From Bacteroidaceae bacterium (GTDB taxonomy: Bacteria; Bacteroidota; Bacteroidia; Bacteroidales; Bacteroidaceae), in NCBI GenBank assembly GCA_017556045.1, contig JAFZFF010000095.1, forward strand, positions 1 to 42,724: a DNA stretch of 42,724 nucleotides. Reading direction: 5' to 3'. Positions 15,794 to 25,054 of the stretch are shown here, one piece after another (the first letter of the stretch is position 1; each line of letters starts with the position of its first letter). A program made the translations under genes and the position numbers. The notes under the pieces are model-generated. The model was not told where the DNA came from. It was given only the letters and a program-made list of their open reading frames with translations, and did no database searches.

Positions 15794-18700
15794 TTATTTG
15801 GCTACTACCTTACACCCATCTACTATATATATATGTCCAGGAATCATAGCATTGCTATCAGAGATCTGGCGACCATAGAGGTCATAGATTCCCTGACGGC
15901 GAACCGGAGCTGCATCCAGCTGAGGAAGACTAATCTCGGACTCAGCGCCAGCGTCCAAGTAATAGAGTCTGAAATCATCGGCTTTGTACCAGCCGGCTCC
16001 GCTCTCTACACCGATAGTAAGGGTGCCATCTTCTACCCAAACGCTATCAACGCTGTTCTCAGTGATGTAGAATTTACCCCACTCATGCGGAGCCACAAGT
16101 GTCGTACTATCATTGGCGAAAAGAGTTGCCGCCTGACTGGTGCCAACCTTTGCTGTCAAGCGATAGTAACCCTTGGGAAGGCCTTCTATTACCTGCTTGA
16201 TAGAAGTGCTTGATGTAGACTCACAGTACAGGAAGTAGGTTCCATCAATATCTACAGCAAGGGTAGCAAGAGTGCTATTGGTGCGTACCGAAGCTGCAGA
16301 AGGAGTAGTCCAACCATCCTTCTTACCAGCCTCAAATGAGGGGTTCGTGATATATACACTATAATCGATAGGATTGCTCTTATCTATGAGTTTTGTCTTG
16401 TATTGTCCTACGAGAGCAAGGAGGTCAGACGCTGTGCTCTTGACACTAATCGTTGTGGTAAGGCTCATGTTTGAGAAAATCTCACGCGCAGAGGCTATGG
16501 TGTCGAGCAGCAGTGTGTTCCACATAGGTTCTACTTTGTCGTTCCAAGCATCATAGGTAAGTTTCGCTGTATTGATGGCCTCAGCCAACATCTTGTATGA
16601 CTGGTCCATGTTGCTATTTACCGCAGCCTTCATACGCTTCGAATCATATCTGATCACACCGGTAAGAGCTGCAATGTGTGTGCCTGAGTCTACGCGGTTA
16701 AAGTATTGAACATCGTCCGTAAGGCTGAGATCCAGGACAAGAGTCTGATTGTCGGCCACAGCATCGGTAAGTATAGCCTCGAAGACAGGCGAATCTGTAG
16801 TATCGGCCACCATGCTGAGTGTGACATCCTTAGCTGTGATGGGCGCGGGAGACTCGCTGCACGGCATCATCAGATAGGGTCTACCGCTAAGAAGAGTATC
16901 GGTAATCACTGCATCACGTATTGAGGTCGCATTATACTTGATAGGACGGCGACAGATATAATCTCCAGGCACAATCGCCGTGAAGGGAAGTGCGAGAGTA
17001 TTCCACTGACCCGCTTTCCAATCTGGTGTAAAGGTGGCGACAGATGCGGTGTGATTTGCCGCAGGAGCAAAGTTGTATCCCTGCTCCAAACGCAGTTCCT
17101 CAATATGATTCTTATGTACGATATTGTAACCCTTAACAGGCTCAGCAGTGTAGAACAGGGCATTGGGGTTGGCTGCTACAGGTTGACTATTGATGCCTGT
17201 GACTTGAGTAAGGTCATACTGAGTGATTGAAGCATCGATTGCCAATTCGGCAAATAAGCTTGAGTCCCAATCTCCCTTGATGACCTTCACGCCATCTTGG
17301 GTAGATGTGCACTCCAGCGTGGGAGCACATACCTTGAATCGGATGATGGTGTCGGCAGTAGCATAGTTGAGCTGGCTATTGTGCTCAATATTATTGAGCT
17401 CGGGATTAATCACCAAAGCGTAATATATATCATTGCTGATACGATTGACGGTAGCGGTCACCTCTGCGGTCTCACCAGGCTCCAGTAAGCTGCCATTAAA
17501 GTTGATGCTACGCACCTTGTCCAGACAGTCCTTCTCTTCATTATACTTGCAGAGGTTCATACGCAGTACGGGCTGTGCTGCAGTACCATTCTTGCCATTA
17601 GAAAGTGTTGCCTTGGCGATGGTCGCCGTATTGTACAGCAATTGATATTTTTCGCCTTTGTAATATTCTGCGCTTCCACCTGTGATAAATTCAAAAGAGT
17701 TAAGCGTTATTTCAGCATCGCTGGACACTACGTCAACCTCCGCTTTATCGAGGATATTATAGTTCTTGTCGGTGAGGTAGATATAGTATTTTTTTTCTGA
17801 TGTAGCCTTAAAGGTGGCGATAAATTCTCCGCTCTTATCGGTAGCAAGTTTGAGCTCGGTGTTCTTCTCCGAGATAGAAGTCGATGCCGAGGGGTTGCGA
17901 TCGGTGGTACTCCAGTAGAGGTTAAATCCTGAATAGTCGAGGGTACCATTGTTGGTCACCTCTACACGGATTGGAGTATCTGCACGCTTTACGATTTGCT
18001 TGGGGAGATGCAGCTTTCCTTTCAGGTTAGGCCTATAGGGCTCGATATTGTACACCATACCCTGACTCTTGCTAAACCCTGCAATACCGGTCTCAATATC
18101 AAGCGTATAGTATCCATCACTGGCTCCACCCCAGCCGAAGTTAAAGTGGAAGAGATTGCCCGTAGGGTTGTATCCGTCAAGGATGATAGCATGTCCTCCA
18201 TCTGTAGGGTGATTACCTGCATACACCATGGGCTGCTTATTGGCAAGGTTCTTATAGATGCGTTGTTCCCATACCTCCAGATCAGTATCGTTGCGATACT
18301 CTGCCGTACTATTCATATTGAAGTATGTCTTATACCCCCCTACAATATTGGTAATATAACCTGCCGTAGCCACTCCGTAGTTCTGTTTGATAGCAGCTCC
18401 GAACGCAGCGTTGAGCACAGCTACTGCGTGGCCCATCTCGCTGGGATAGCTACCGGTGTAGCTATTGAGCATCAAGTCCCACTGTATAGGGGTACCTTTG
18501 GGATAGCTCACGGTGACGGGAGCAGTACTCTCATCGTAGGTCGGCGTAGTAGCAAGCAATACGTCTGTAAGGTCGCGACGGAAATAGTGCAAAATCATTA
18601 CTGCTGCAGTACATGTACAGCCTGTCACAGCATGATTTGTGGTACCTGGAATGATAGGGGCCAAGTCATTATAGGGAGTTCCCTGATGCCAGTGTGCCTG

Positions 18701-19132
18701 GATGAGAGGCTTTATGGCAACGCGGCCAGCGGGAGCCTTTACGGGTGTTCGAGCAGGCGCTCCGGCAGCTTGGGCAGCCTTGACGCTCGCCACGTATTCG
18801 TTCATCATATCGAAGAATGCGGGAGGCATATCTTCCTCCACATAACTTCCACTCTCGGTATATCCCAAAATCTCGGGCAGACTATTATCACCGCTGACAA
18901 TGACAAAACCACCATCTTCGCCACGGTCAATGATGTAGAGCGGGGCCAAGGTGTCTGCCTCTGCAGCAGAGCGTGTAACCGAGCGGCGCAATGGTTTGAT
19001 CTGCGACACGGTAGCATCGACATGAAGATAAGCCGAAGCTATCTTAAGTGCCTGCATGGGACCGATGGGGTCTGCAGATGCTGTAAGTACAAAACTGAGG
19101 AGAAGAAATGCGTGTAGAATTCTTTTTTTCAT
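15794..19132 (-). CDS. C10-family cysteine peptidase with Spi prodomain, copy 2
   Basis: This 1112-aa protein is a close full-length paralogue of the downstream gene. Signal peptide, Spi region, beta-sandwich modules and C-terminal tail are all shared, often nearly identical at DNA level at both ends. Cys172 (AVTGCTCTAA) and His314 (DGGHAIILDGYN) are intact, so it should be active. The peptidase pocket region differs more: about residues 195-305 vary between the copies, for example YDESTAPVTVSYP against YSKGDAPVTEVYP. That suggests a recent tandem duplication with diverging specificity. It is first of the two in transcription order, 47 bp after a small membrane protein gene. Confidence 0.88.
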   Translation of the reverse strand: MKKRILHAFLLLSFVLTASADPIGPMQALKIASAYLHVDATVSQIKPLRRSVTRSAAEADTLAPLYIIDRGEDGGFVIVSGDNSLPEILGYTESGSYVEEDMPPAFFDMMNEYVASVKAAQAAGAPARTPVKAPAGRVAIKPLIQAHWHQGTPYNDLAPIIPGTTNHAVTGCTCTAAVMILHYFRRDLTDVLLATTPTYDESTAPVTVSYPKGTPIQWDLMLNSYTGSYPSEMGHAVAVLNAAFGAAIKQNYGVATAGYITNIVGGYKTYFNMNSTAEYRNDTDLEVWEQRIYKNLANKQPMVYAGNHPTDGGHAIILDGYNPTGNLFHFNFGWGGASDGYYTLDIETGIAGFSKSQGMVYNIEPYRPNLKGKLHLPKQIVKRADTPIRVEVTNNGTLDYSGFNLYWSTTDRNPSASTSISEKNTELKLATDKSGEFIATFKATSEKKYYIYLTDKNYNILDKAEVDVVSSDAEITLNSFEFITGGSAEYYKGEKYQLLYNTATIAKATLSNGKNGTAAQPVLRMNLCKYNEEKDCLDKVRSINFNGSLLEPGETAEVTATVNRISNDIYYALVINPELNNIEHNSQLNYATADTIIRFKVCAPTLECTSTQDGVKVIKGDWDSSLFAELAIDASITQYDLTQVTGINSQPVAANPNALFYTAEPVKGYNIVHKNHIEELRLEQGYNFAPAANHTASVATFTPDWKAGQWNTLALPFTAIVPGDYICRRPIKYNATSIRDAVITDTLLSGRPYLMMPCSESPAPITAKDVTLSMVADTTDSPVFEAILTDAVADNQTLVLDLSLTDDVQYFNRVDSGTHIAALTGVIRYDSKRMKAAVNSNMDQSYKMLAEAINTAKLTYDAWNDKVEPMWNTLLLDTIASAREIFSNMSLTTTISVKSTASDLLALVGQYKTKLIDKSNPIDYSVYITNPSFEAGKKDGWTTPSAASVRTNSTLATLAVDIDGTYFLYCESTSSTSIKQVIEGLPKGYYRLTAKVGTSQAATLFANDSTTLVAPHEWGKFYITENSVDSVWVEDGTLTIGVESGAGWYKADDFRLYYLDAGAESEISLPQLDAAPVRRQGIYDLYGRQISDSNAMIPGHIYIVDGCKVVAK

Positions 19133-19179
19133 AATTGTGAAGCGTTGTGGGTACTTATTTAAGTATCGTAAGTATTAGA

Positions 19180-19587
19180 TTATTGCTTTATCATTTGTAG
19201 TTCGCCCTTCTCGCGAGTGAGACGATAGAGTCCCTCCTTAGCAGGCACATCTACAATCTCTATGCCCTGGGTCTCGTGATCAACGACAATAATAGCATTC
19301 TCCTCGCCATTACTCTTCACGACGAGAATAGTATCACTGAGCGTGCTACCCGAAAAAAGGACTGAATCATTGAGATATATACTGCAATTCCCACGATGGA
19401 AACCCTTCTTGACAAGAACGCGGAGAGCACTCGTCGTCTGTTCAGCAGACCTATCTTGCTCCTGCTTTCCCGCCCCCATGTCAAACGCCAGAGCGGTAAA
19501 CATGATAACGATGCCCACCACCAAAATTCCCAGCACAAGAGTGCCGAGCATGAAGGTACGATTTGATTGTTGTGCTCTTTTTCGCAT
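19180..19587 (-). CDS. Small single-span membrane protein of unknown function
   Basis: I do not recognise a family. The 135-aa product has a short basic N-terminus (MRKRAQQSNR), one membrane helix (about residues 12-36), a charged linker (GKQEQDRSAEQ) and an 80-residue C-terminal part with alternating hydrophobic residues (CSIYLNDSVLF, IIVVDHETQGIEIVDVP) suggesting a small beta-domain, probably periplasmic. It lies 47 bp upstream of the two C10 peptidase genes on the same strand and may be cotranscribed, so a partner or regulator of those peptidases is possible but unproven. A minus-strand -7 box (TATTTTTG, 19613 down to 19606) precedes it. Confidence 0.7.
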   Translation of the reverse strand: MRKRAQQSNRTFMLGTLVLGILVVGIVIMFTALAFDMGAGKQEQDRSAEQTTSALRVLVKKGFHRGNCSIYLNDSVLFSGSTLSDTILVVKSNGEENAIIVVDHETQGIEIVDVPAKEGLYRLTREKGELQMIKQ

Positions 19588-19605
19588 GGTTCACATTTTA
19601 CCTTG

Positions 19606-19613
19606 CAAAAATA
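19606..19613 (-). promoter_or_regulatory. -7 box of the small membrane protein/C10 operon
   Basis: On the minus strand, TATTTTTG followed by CAAGG matches TAnnTTTG and lies 19 nt before the ATG at 19587. A -33 TTTG is not obvious. Confidence 0.45.
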
Positions 19614-19704
19614 GTAAAAACAAGTGAATAAATCCTATTTTTTGAGCGAGGAGTGTTCTTATTTTTTGTGATTTGCGCCAAAAACACAAAATAGTCGCCA
19701 AATA

Positions 19705-19736
19705 TTTGGTCATAACAAAAGAATATAGTACTTTTG
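19705..19736 (+). promoter_or_regulatory. Promoter of the rimP-nusA-infB operon
   Basis: TTTG at 19705-19708, a 20-nt spacer and TACTTTTG at 19729-19736 match the consensus. The start is expected near 19743, giving a leader of about 50 nt. Confidence 0.7.
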
Positions 19737-19756
19737 CGGTGATTTAGATGATATGT

Positions 19757-19782
19757 GAGGGGCTCCTTCGGGGGTCTTTTTT
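19757..19782 (+). terminator. Terminator-like hairpin in the rimP leader
   Basis: GGCTCC (19761-19766) pairs with GGGGTC (19771-19776), with two G-T pairs, around a TTCG tetraloop, and is followed at once by six T. It sits between the promoter and the rimP ATG at 19794, so it would act on this operon's own transcript as an attenuator. Confidence 0.6.
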
Positions 19783-19793
19783 ATTTATAGCGT

Positions 19794-20258
19794 ATGATAT
19801 CAAAAGCAAAAGTTACTGAAATCGTGAATGAGTGGTTGACCTCGAAGGAGTATTTCTTGGTCGACGTGTCTGTAAGTGCAGACAACTGTGTGTCTGTAGA
19901 AATTGACCATGCCGAAGGTGTATGGATTGAAGATTGTGTGCAGCTGAGCAAGCACATCGAGGCAAACCTCAATCGTGAAGAAGAGGATTACGAACTCGAG
20001 GTAGGCTCGGCCGGTATCGGACAGCCTTTCAAGGTACTGCAGCAGTACATCAACCACATCGACAAGGAGGTCGAAGTGCTCGCTCGCGATGGCAAGAAGT
20101 ACCGCGGTGTACTCGTACGTGCCGAAGAGGGCGAATTTACCATTGTCATGAAGGTAAAGGAGAAGCCCGAAGGTGCAAAGCGCCCCATCATGGTGGACAA
20201 GGAGTATACGTGGAAATATGACGAAGTAAAATATACAAAATACCTAATAAACTTTTAA
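19794..20258 (+). CDS. rimP: Ribosome maturation factor RimP
   Basis: It assists maturation of the 30S subunit. The 154-aa protein shows the two-domain RimP pattern: an alpha/beta N-terminal part with VEIDHAEGVWIEDCVQLSKH and YELEVGSAGIGQPF (normally GSPGLDRPL-like), then an SH3-like C-terminal domain ending DKEYTWKYDEVKYTKYLINF. It is the first gene of the operon, with nusA starting 5 bp after its stop; this order is conserved across bacteria. The start at 19794 follows a leader hairpin. Confidence 0.93.
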   Translation: MISKAKVTEIVNEWLTSKEYFLVDVSVSADNCVSVEIDHAEGVWIEDCVQLSKHIEANLNREEEDYELEVGSAGIGQPFKVLQQYINHIDKEVEVLARDGKKYRGVLVRAEEGEFTIVMKVKEKPEGAKRPIMVDKEYTWKYDEVKYTKYLINF

Positions 20259-20263
20259 GAATT

Positions 20264-21526
20264 ATGGCAAAGCAAAAAGACGATGTAATCAACTTGGTTG
20301 ATACATTCCAAGAGTTTAAGGAGCTGAAAAACATTGACCGTGCTACAATGATCAATGTGCTGGAGGAGAGCTTTCGCAATGTAATCGCAAAGATGTTTGG
20401 TTCAGACAAGAACTATGACGTTATCGTTAACCCCGACAAGGGCGACTTTGAGATTCGTCGCAATCGTGTCGTTGTAAACGATGACGAGTTAACCAATCCC
20501 AATGCAGAGATTGCGCTGAGCGAAGCGTTGAAGATTGATGAAGACTATGAGGTGGGCGAAGAGGTTACCGATGAGGTTTCTTTCATTTCGTTCGGCCGTC
20601 GTGCTATCCTTAACCTGCGTCAGACATTGGCTTCCAAGATTCTTGAGTTGGAGAAGGACAGCTTGTACAACAAGTACAAAGACATGGTAGGCACCATCAT
20701 CGCTGCTGAGGTATACCAGGTATGGAAGAAGGAAATCTTGTTGCTTGACGATGAGGGCAACGAGTTGTTGCTCCCCAAGACCGAACAGATCCCTGGCGAC
20801 TTCTACCGCAAAGGTGAGACCGTACGCGCCGTAGTGCTCCGTGTGGACAACATGAACAACAATCCGAAGATCATCTTGAGCCGTACCTCACCCCTCTTCT
20901 TGCAGCGTTTGTTCGAGCAGGAGGTACCCGAGATCAACGATGGCCTCATCACCTTGAAGCGCATCGCTCGCATCCCCGGTGAGCGTGCTAAGATTGCCGT
21001 AGAGTCATACGATGATCGTATCGACCCCGTAGGAGCGTGTGTAGGCGTGAAGGGTTCTCGTATCCACGGTATCGTACGCGAGCTTCGCAACGAAAATATC
21101 GACGTAGTCAACTATACCCCCAATATCGAAATCTTCATCAAGCGTGCTTTGAGCCCCGCTGACGTATCTTCGCTCATCCTCAATGAGGAGACACGCAAGG
21201 TAGAGGTATACTTGAAGCCCGACCAGGTATCACTCGCTATCGGTAAGGGTGGTATGAACATCAAGTTGGCTAGTATGCTTACCGAATATACCATTGATGT
21301 ATTCCGCGAATTGGACGATGAGAACGAAGAGGAAGACATCTACTTGGAAGAGTTTGCTGACGAAATTGACCAGTGGGTTATTGATGCTATCCGTGGCATA
21401 GGTATCGATACCGCTAAGGGTGTACTCAACGCTCCCCGTGAGATGCTTATTGAGAAGGCTGACCTTGAGGAGGATACTGTAGACGAAATTCTCGCCATCT
21501 TGCGCGCTGAATTTGACAATGAATGA
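20264..21526 (+). CDS. nusA: Transcription termination/antitermination factor NusA
   Basis: It binds RNA polymerase and RNA and affects pausing, termination and antitermination. The 420-aa protein has the N-terminal polymerase-binding domain (about residues 1-130), an S1 domain (about 135-200), two KH domains (GACVGVKGSRIHGIVRELRN near 250; SLAIGKGGMNIKLASMLT near 325) and one short helical C-terminal segment with acidic DDENEEEDIYLEEF. The E. coli-type acidic repeats are absent, as usual in Bacteroidota. It may control its own operon through the leader hairpin; this is inference. Confidence 0.95.
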   Translation: MAKQKDDVINLVDTFQEFKELKNIDRATMINVLEESFRNVIAKMFGSDKNYDVIVNPDKGDFEIRRNRVVVNDDELTNPNAEIALSEALKIDEDYEVGEEVTDEVSFISFGRRAILNLRQTLASKILELEKDSLYNKYKDMVGTIIAAEVYQVWKKEILLLDDEGNELLLPKTEQIPGDFYRKGETVRAVVLRVDNMNNNPKIILSRTSPLFLQRLFEQEVPEINDGLITLKRIARIPGERAKIAVESYDDRIDPVGACVGVKGSRIHGIVRELRNENIDVVNYTPNIEIFIKRALSPADVSSLILNEETRKVEVYLKPDQVSLAIGKGGMNIKLASMLTEYTIDVFRELDDENEEEDIYLEEFADEIDQWVIDAIRGIGIDTAKGVLNAPREMLIEKADLEEDTVDEILAILRAEFDNE

Positions 21527-21545
21527 GTAAAGAACAGAGAAGAGA

Positions 21546-24419
21546 ATGGCAAGATTAAGTAAAGTAACAAAGGAACTGAATGTAGGATTGCAGACATGCG
21601 TCGATTTCCTGCAGAAGAAGGGGTACACGGTCGAAAACTCACTGAACGCGAAGATTACCGATGAGCAATATGAGCTCCTCGTGATGCAGTTCAGCACAGA
21701 CAAAGACCTGCGCCTCAAAGCCGAAAAGGCTCAGCGCGAGCGTCTGAACAGTAAGAAAGAATCAAAGCCCACCATCTCAGTAGAGGAGCCTCAGAAAGAG
21801 GAGGCTGCGCCTGAGAAGGAAGAGGAGAAGCCCAGCGTAGCGTTCAAGGTAGTCGGTAAGATTAACCTCGACACACCCGCAAAGAAGGAGGCTGCACCTA
21901 AAGTCGTCGAGACTGAGGTCGAGGCTGAAGAGCCCGTGGTTGCTCCTCAACCCGTTATAGAGGAAGCTCCTGTCGTAGAGCCTGTTGCAGCAGAGCCTGC
22001 CGTAGAGGTAGAAGCTCCCGTAGAGACAAAGGCTGATGACAATAACACTCAGGAGGAGACTATAGCTGAAGAAGCACCTGAGACTGCTGAGACTGAGAAA
22101 GAGTCTGAGTCAGAGGTATTCGCAGTGAAGCGTCCTGAGTTTGTATCTAAGATCAACGTAATCGGTAAGGTTGACCTTTCAGCCATCAACCAATCTACTC
22201 GTCCTAAGAAGAAATCTAAGGAGGAGAAGCGTAAGGAACGCGAGGAGCAGGCAGCACAGCGCAAGCAACAGGTAGCTGCTACCAAGGCTGCAGCTGGCGC
22301 AGATGGTAAGAAGAAGCGTACTCGCATCCAGAACGAGCGTGTTGACATTAACAAGGCTGGTGCTCAGGTTGCTAACGACAACCGCAATGGCGCAAACAAC
22401 GCTAAGAATGCCAAGGGTGGCAACAACAATAATAACGCTGGTAAGGGCAACGATCCCCACCGCGCTAAGTTTGATCGCGACAAAGAGCGCGCTAAGCGTA
22501 TCCTCGACAAGGCTGAGATGAGCGAGGAGGAGATCCAGAAGCAAGTGAAGGACACACTGGCTCGCCTCACCAACAAGCCCAAGTCTACAGGTGCTAAGCA
22601 CCGTAAGGAGAAGCGCAACCAGGCTGCTGACCGCCTCCAGGCACAGATGGCTCAGGAGCATGCAGACAGCAAGGTTCTGAAGCTCACCGAGTTCGTTACC
22701 GCTAATGAGCTCGCCAGCATGATGAACGTGGGCGTTACCCAGGTTATCGGTACCTGCATGAGCATCGGTATGATGGTATCTATCAACCAGCGACTCGATG
22801 CAGAGACCATCAACATCGTAGCTGAGGAGTTTGGCTTCACCACCGAGTTCGTAAGTGCTGAGGTAGCTGAGGCTATCTCTGAAGAGGCAGACCGCGAGGA
22901 GGACCTCCTCCCCCGTGCACCTATCGTAACCGTGATGGGTCACGTAGACCACGGTAAGACCTCATTGCTCGACTACATCCGTAAGGCCAACGTAATTGCT
23001 GGTGAGGCTGGTGGTATCACCCAGCACATCGGTGCTTACAACGTGAAGCTCGAGGATGGCCGTCACATCACCTTCCTTGACACCCCTGGTCACGAGGCGT
23101 TCACCGCTATGCGTGCTCGTGGTGCTAAGGTAACCGACATCGCCATCATCATCGTGGCTGCCGACGACGACGTGATGCCCCAGACCAAGGAGGCTATCCA
23201 CCACGCTCAGGCAGCAGGCGTACCTATGGTATTTGCTATCAACAAGATCGATAAGCCCCATGCCGATCCCGAGAAGATCAAGGGTCAGCTCGCTAACATG
23301 AACCTCCTTGTTGAGGACTGGGGTGGTAAGTATCAGTCACAAGACATCTCAGCCAAGGCAGGTATCGGCGTTGAGGACCTTCTCGAGAAGGTATTGCTCG
23401 AAGCCGAGATGCTCGACCTCAAGGCTAACCCCAACAAGCGCGCTACAGGTTCGATTATCGAGTCTACTCTCGACAAGGGCCGTGGCTACGTAGCTACCGT
23501 ACTCGTGCAGAACGGTACCCTCAAGATGGGTGACATCGTGCTCGCAGGTACACACTATGGTCGTGTGAAAGCTATGTTCAACGAGCGTAACCAGCGCATC
23601 AAGGAGGCAGGTCCCGCTGAGCCCGTACTTATCCTCGGTCTCAATGGCGCACCCCAGGCTGGTGATGCCTTCCACGTGATCGAGACTGAGCAGGAGGCAC
23701 GCGAGATTGCCAACAAGCGTGAGCAGCTCCAGCGTGAGCAGGGCTTGCGTACCCAGAAGATGCTTACCCTCGATGAGGTGGGCCGTCGTATTGCTTTGGG
23801 TGGCTTCCAGGAGCTCAACGTTATCGTTAAGGGTGACGTGGACGGTTCTATCGAGGCCCTCAGCGACTCACTCATCAAGCTCTCTACCGAGCAGATTCAG
23901 GTCAACGTCATCCACAAGGCTGTGGGTCAGATCTCAGAGTCAGACGTTACCCTCGCATCAGCATCACAGGCCATCATCATCGGCTTCCAGGTACGTCCCT
24001 CACAGGCTGCCCGCAAGTATGCTGAGACTGCAGGTGTCGACATCCGCCTCTACAGCATCATCTACGATGCACTCGAGGAGGTTAAGGCAGCGATGGAGGG
24101 TATGCTCGCACCCACATTGAAGGAAGAGGTTACCTCTACCATCGAGGTGCGCGAGGTATTCCACATCTCTAAGGTGGGCTACGTTGCTGGTGCTATGGTA
24201 CGTGAGGGTAAGGTTACCCGCTCTGACCGTGCACGCCTCATCCGCGATGGTATCGTAATCTTCACTGGCGACATCAATGCCTTGAAGCGCTTCAAGGACG
24301 ATGTGAAGGAGGTAGCTACCAACTTCGAGTGCGGTATCTCACTTGTCGGTTGCAACGATATCAAGACAGGCGATATCATCGAGACCTTCAAGACTATCGA
24401 GGTGAAGCAGACACTTTAA
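21546..24419 (+). CDS. infB: Translation initiation factor IF-2
   Basis: This GTPase brings initiator tRNA to the 30S subunit. The 957-aa protein has an IF2_N helix bundle at residues 1-50, a long low-complexity region (about 60-350) that is first Glu/Pro/Val-rich and then Lys/Arg/Asn-rich, and a second IF2_N-like module near 380-440 ([20 protein letters not shown]). The GTPase domain starts near 462 ([14 protein letters not shown]), with DTPGHEAF and NKID. The usual IF-2 domains II, III and IV follow. It lies 19 bp after nusA. A terminator follows it. Confidence 0.96.
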   Translation: MARLSKVTKELNVGLQTCVDFLQKKGYTVENSLNAKITDEQYELLVMQFSTDKDLRLKAEKAQRERLNSKKESKPTISVEEPQKEEAAPEKEEEKPSVAFKVVGKINLDTPAKKEAAPKVVETEVEAEEPVVAPQPVIEEAPVVEPVAAEPAVEVEAPVETKADDNNTQEETIAEEAPETAETEKESESEVFAVKRPEFVSKINVIGKVDLSAINQSTRPKKKSKEEKRKEREEQAAQRKQQVAATKAAAGADGKKKRTRIQNERVDINKAGAQVANDNRNGANNAKNAKGGNNNNNAGKGNDPHRAKFDRDKERAKRILDKAEMSEEEIQKQVKDTLARLTNKPKSTGAKHRKEKRNQAADRLQAQMAQEHADSKVLKLTEFVTANELASMMNVGVTQVIGTCMSIGMMVSINQRLDAETINIVAEEFGFTTEFVSAEVAEAISEEADREEDLLPRAPIVTVMGHVDHGKTSLLDYIRKANVIAGEAGGITQHIGAYNVKLEDGRHITFLDTPGHEAFTAMRARGAKVTDIAIIIVAADDDVMPQTKEAIHHAQAAGVPMVFAINKIDKPHADPEKIKGQLANMNLLVEDWGGKYQSQDISAKAGIGVEDLLEKVLLEAEMLDLKANPNKRATGSIIESTLDKGRGYVATVLVQNGTLKMGDIVLAGTHYGRVKAMFNERNQRIKEAGPAEPVLILGLNGAPQAGDAFHVIETEQEAREIANKREQLQREQGLRTQKMLTLDEVGRRIALGGFQELNVIVKGDVDGSIEALSDSLIKLSTEQIQVNVIHKAVGQISESDVTLASASQAIIIGFQVRPSQAARKYAETAGVDIRLYSIIYDALEEVKAAMEGMLAPTLKEEVTSTIEVREVFHISKVGYVAGAMVREGKVTRSDRARLIRDGIVIFTGDINALKRFKDDVKEVATNFECGISLVGCNDIKTGDIIETFKTIEVKQTL

Positions 24420-24436
24420 TTAGTTAATAGTTAAGA

Positions 24437-24490
24437 GGGAAGAGTTAAGAGTTGCCGCATCGCGGAGCCTAACTCTTCCCTTTTCATTTT
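24437..24490 (+). terminator. Terminator after infB
   Basis: GGGAAGAGTTA (24437-24447) pairs with TAACTCTTCCC (24470-24480), with an inner CCGC/GCGG stem, followed by TTTTCATTTTTC. The flanks (TTAGTTAATAGTTAAGAG, ACTCTTAACTTTTAACTCT) are low-complexity repeats of a kind frequent in Bacteroidota spacers. Confidence 0.75.
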
Positions 24491-24519
24491 TCATCACTCT
24501 TAACTTTTAACTCTCCCCA

Positions 24520-25029
24520 GTGCAAACTATCGACATTATCATTGCCGCCATGCTCCTCATCGGGCTTATCAGCGGCTTGCGCGACGGCTTGATGAAGCAG
24601 ATTGCGAGCCTTGCCGGACTCATCGGAGGTCTACTCCTCGGCCGTGCCTTCTACATGCCTGTAGGCGATTTGCTTATCAGCACCTTCGGCATGTCCATCC
24701 AGGTGGCCCACGTCACCGCCTTCATACTGATACTGATTATCATCCCCCTACTCTTCAGCTTGGTAGGTTGGCTCGTGTCTAAGCTACTCAAAGCCATCTG
24801 TCTCGGCTGGGTCAACCGCCTCTTTGGCGGCATCGTAGGCATACTCAAGTTTGCCCTCTTGGCGGGTGTCATCATTACCGGCATCGAGTTTTTCGACAAG
24901 CAAGACACCTTCATCTCCGAGCAGAAGAAGACAGACTCCGTGCTCTACTACCCCATCCACGAAGCCACAGGCCTCCTCTTCGATGGCCTCAAGGAGGAGC
25001 TCAAGGGCTTGGACACACCGACCGTGTGA
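24520..25029 (+). CDS. CvpA-family membrane protein
   Basis: The 169-aa protein has four predicted membrane helices (about residues 3-25, 30-50, 63-90 and 98-120) and a polar C-terminal tail. TIDIIIAAMLLIGLISGLRDGL matches the opening of the colicin V production protein family. The start is a GTG at 24520, directly after the repeat-like spacer; an ATG at residue 11 would cut into the first helix. The family supports colicin V export or production in E. coli and is linked to envelope stress elsewhere; the role here is unknown. It lies 25 bp before the tricorn-like gene. Confidence 0.85.
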   Translation: MQTIDIIIAAMLLIGLISGLRDGLMKQIASLAGLIGGLLLGRAFYMPVGDLLISTFGMSIQVAHVTAFILILIIIPLLFSLVGWLVSKLLKAICLGWVNRLFGGIVGILKFALLAGVIITGIEFFDKQDTFISEQKKTDSVLYYPIHEATGLLFDGLKEELKGLDTPTV

Positions 25030-25054
25030 TATCAACAACCACAAATTAAATAAT

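Noticed and set aside
17996..19117. 373-codon ORF antisense to the second C10 peptidase
   Set aside because: The sense strand encodes a clear peptidase with intact catalytic residues; similar antisense frames occur in the paralogue from shared codon bias.
24851..25054. Extended start of the tricorn-like protein inside cvpA
   Set aside because: It overlaps cvpA out of frame, is Ser/Pro/Arg-rich without a pattern, and would bury the signal peptide.
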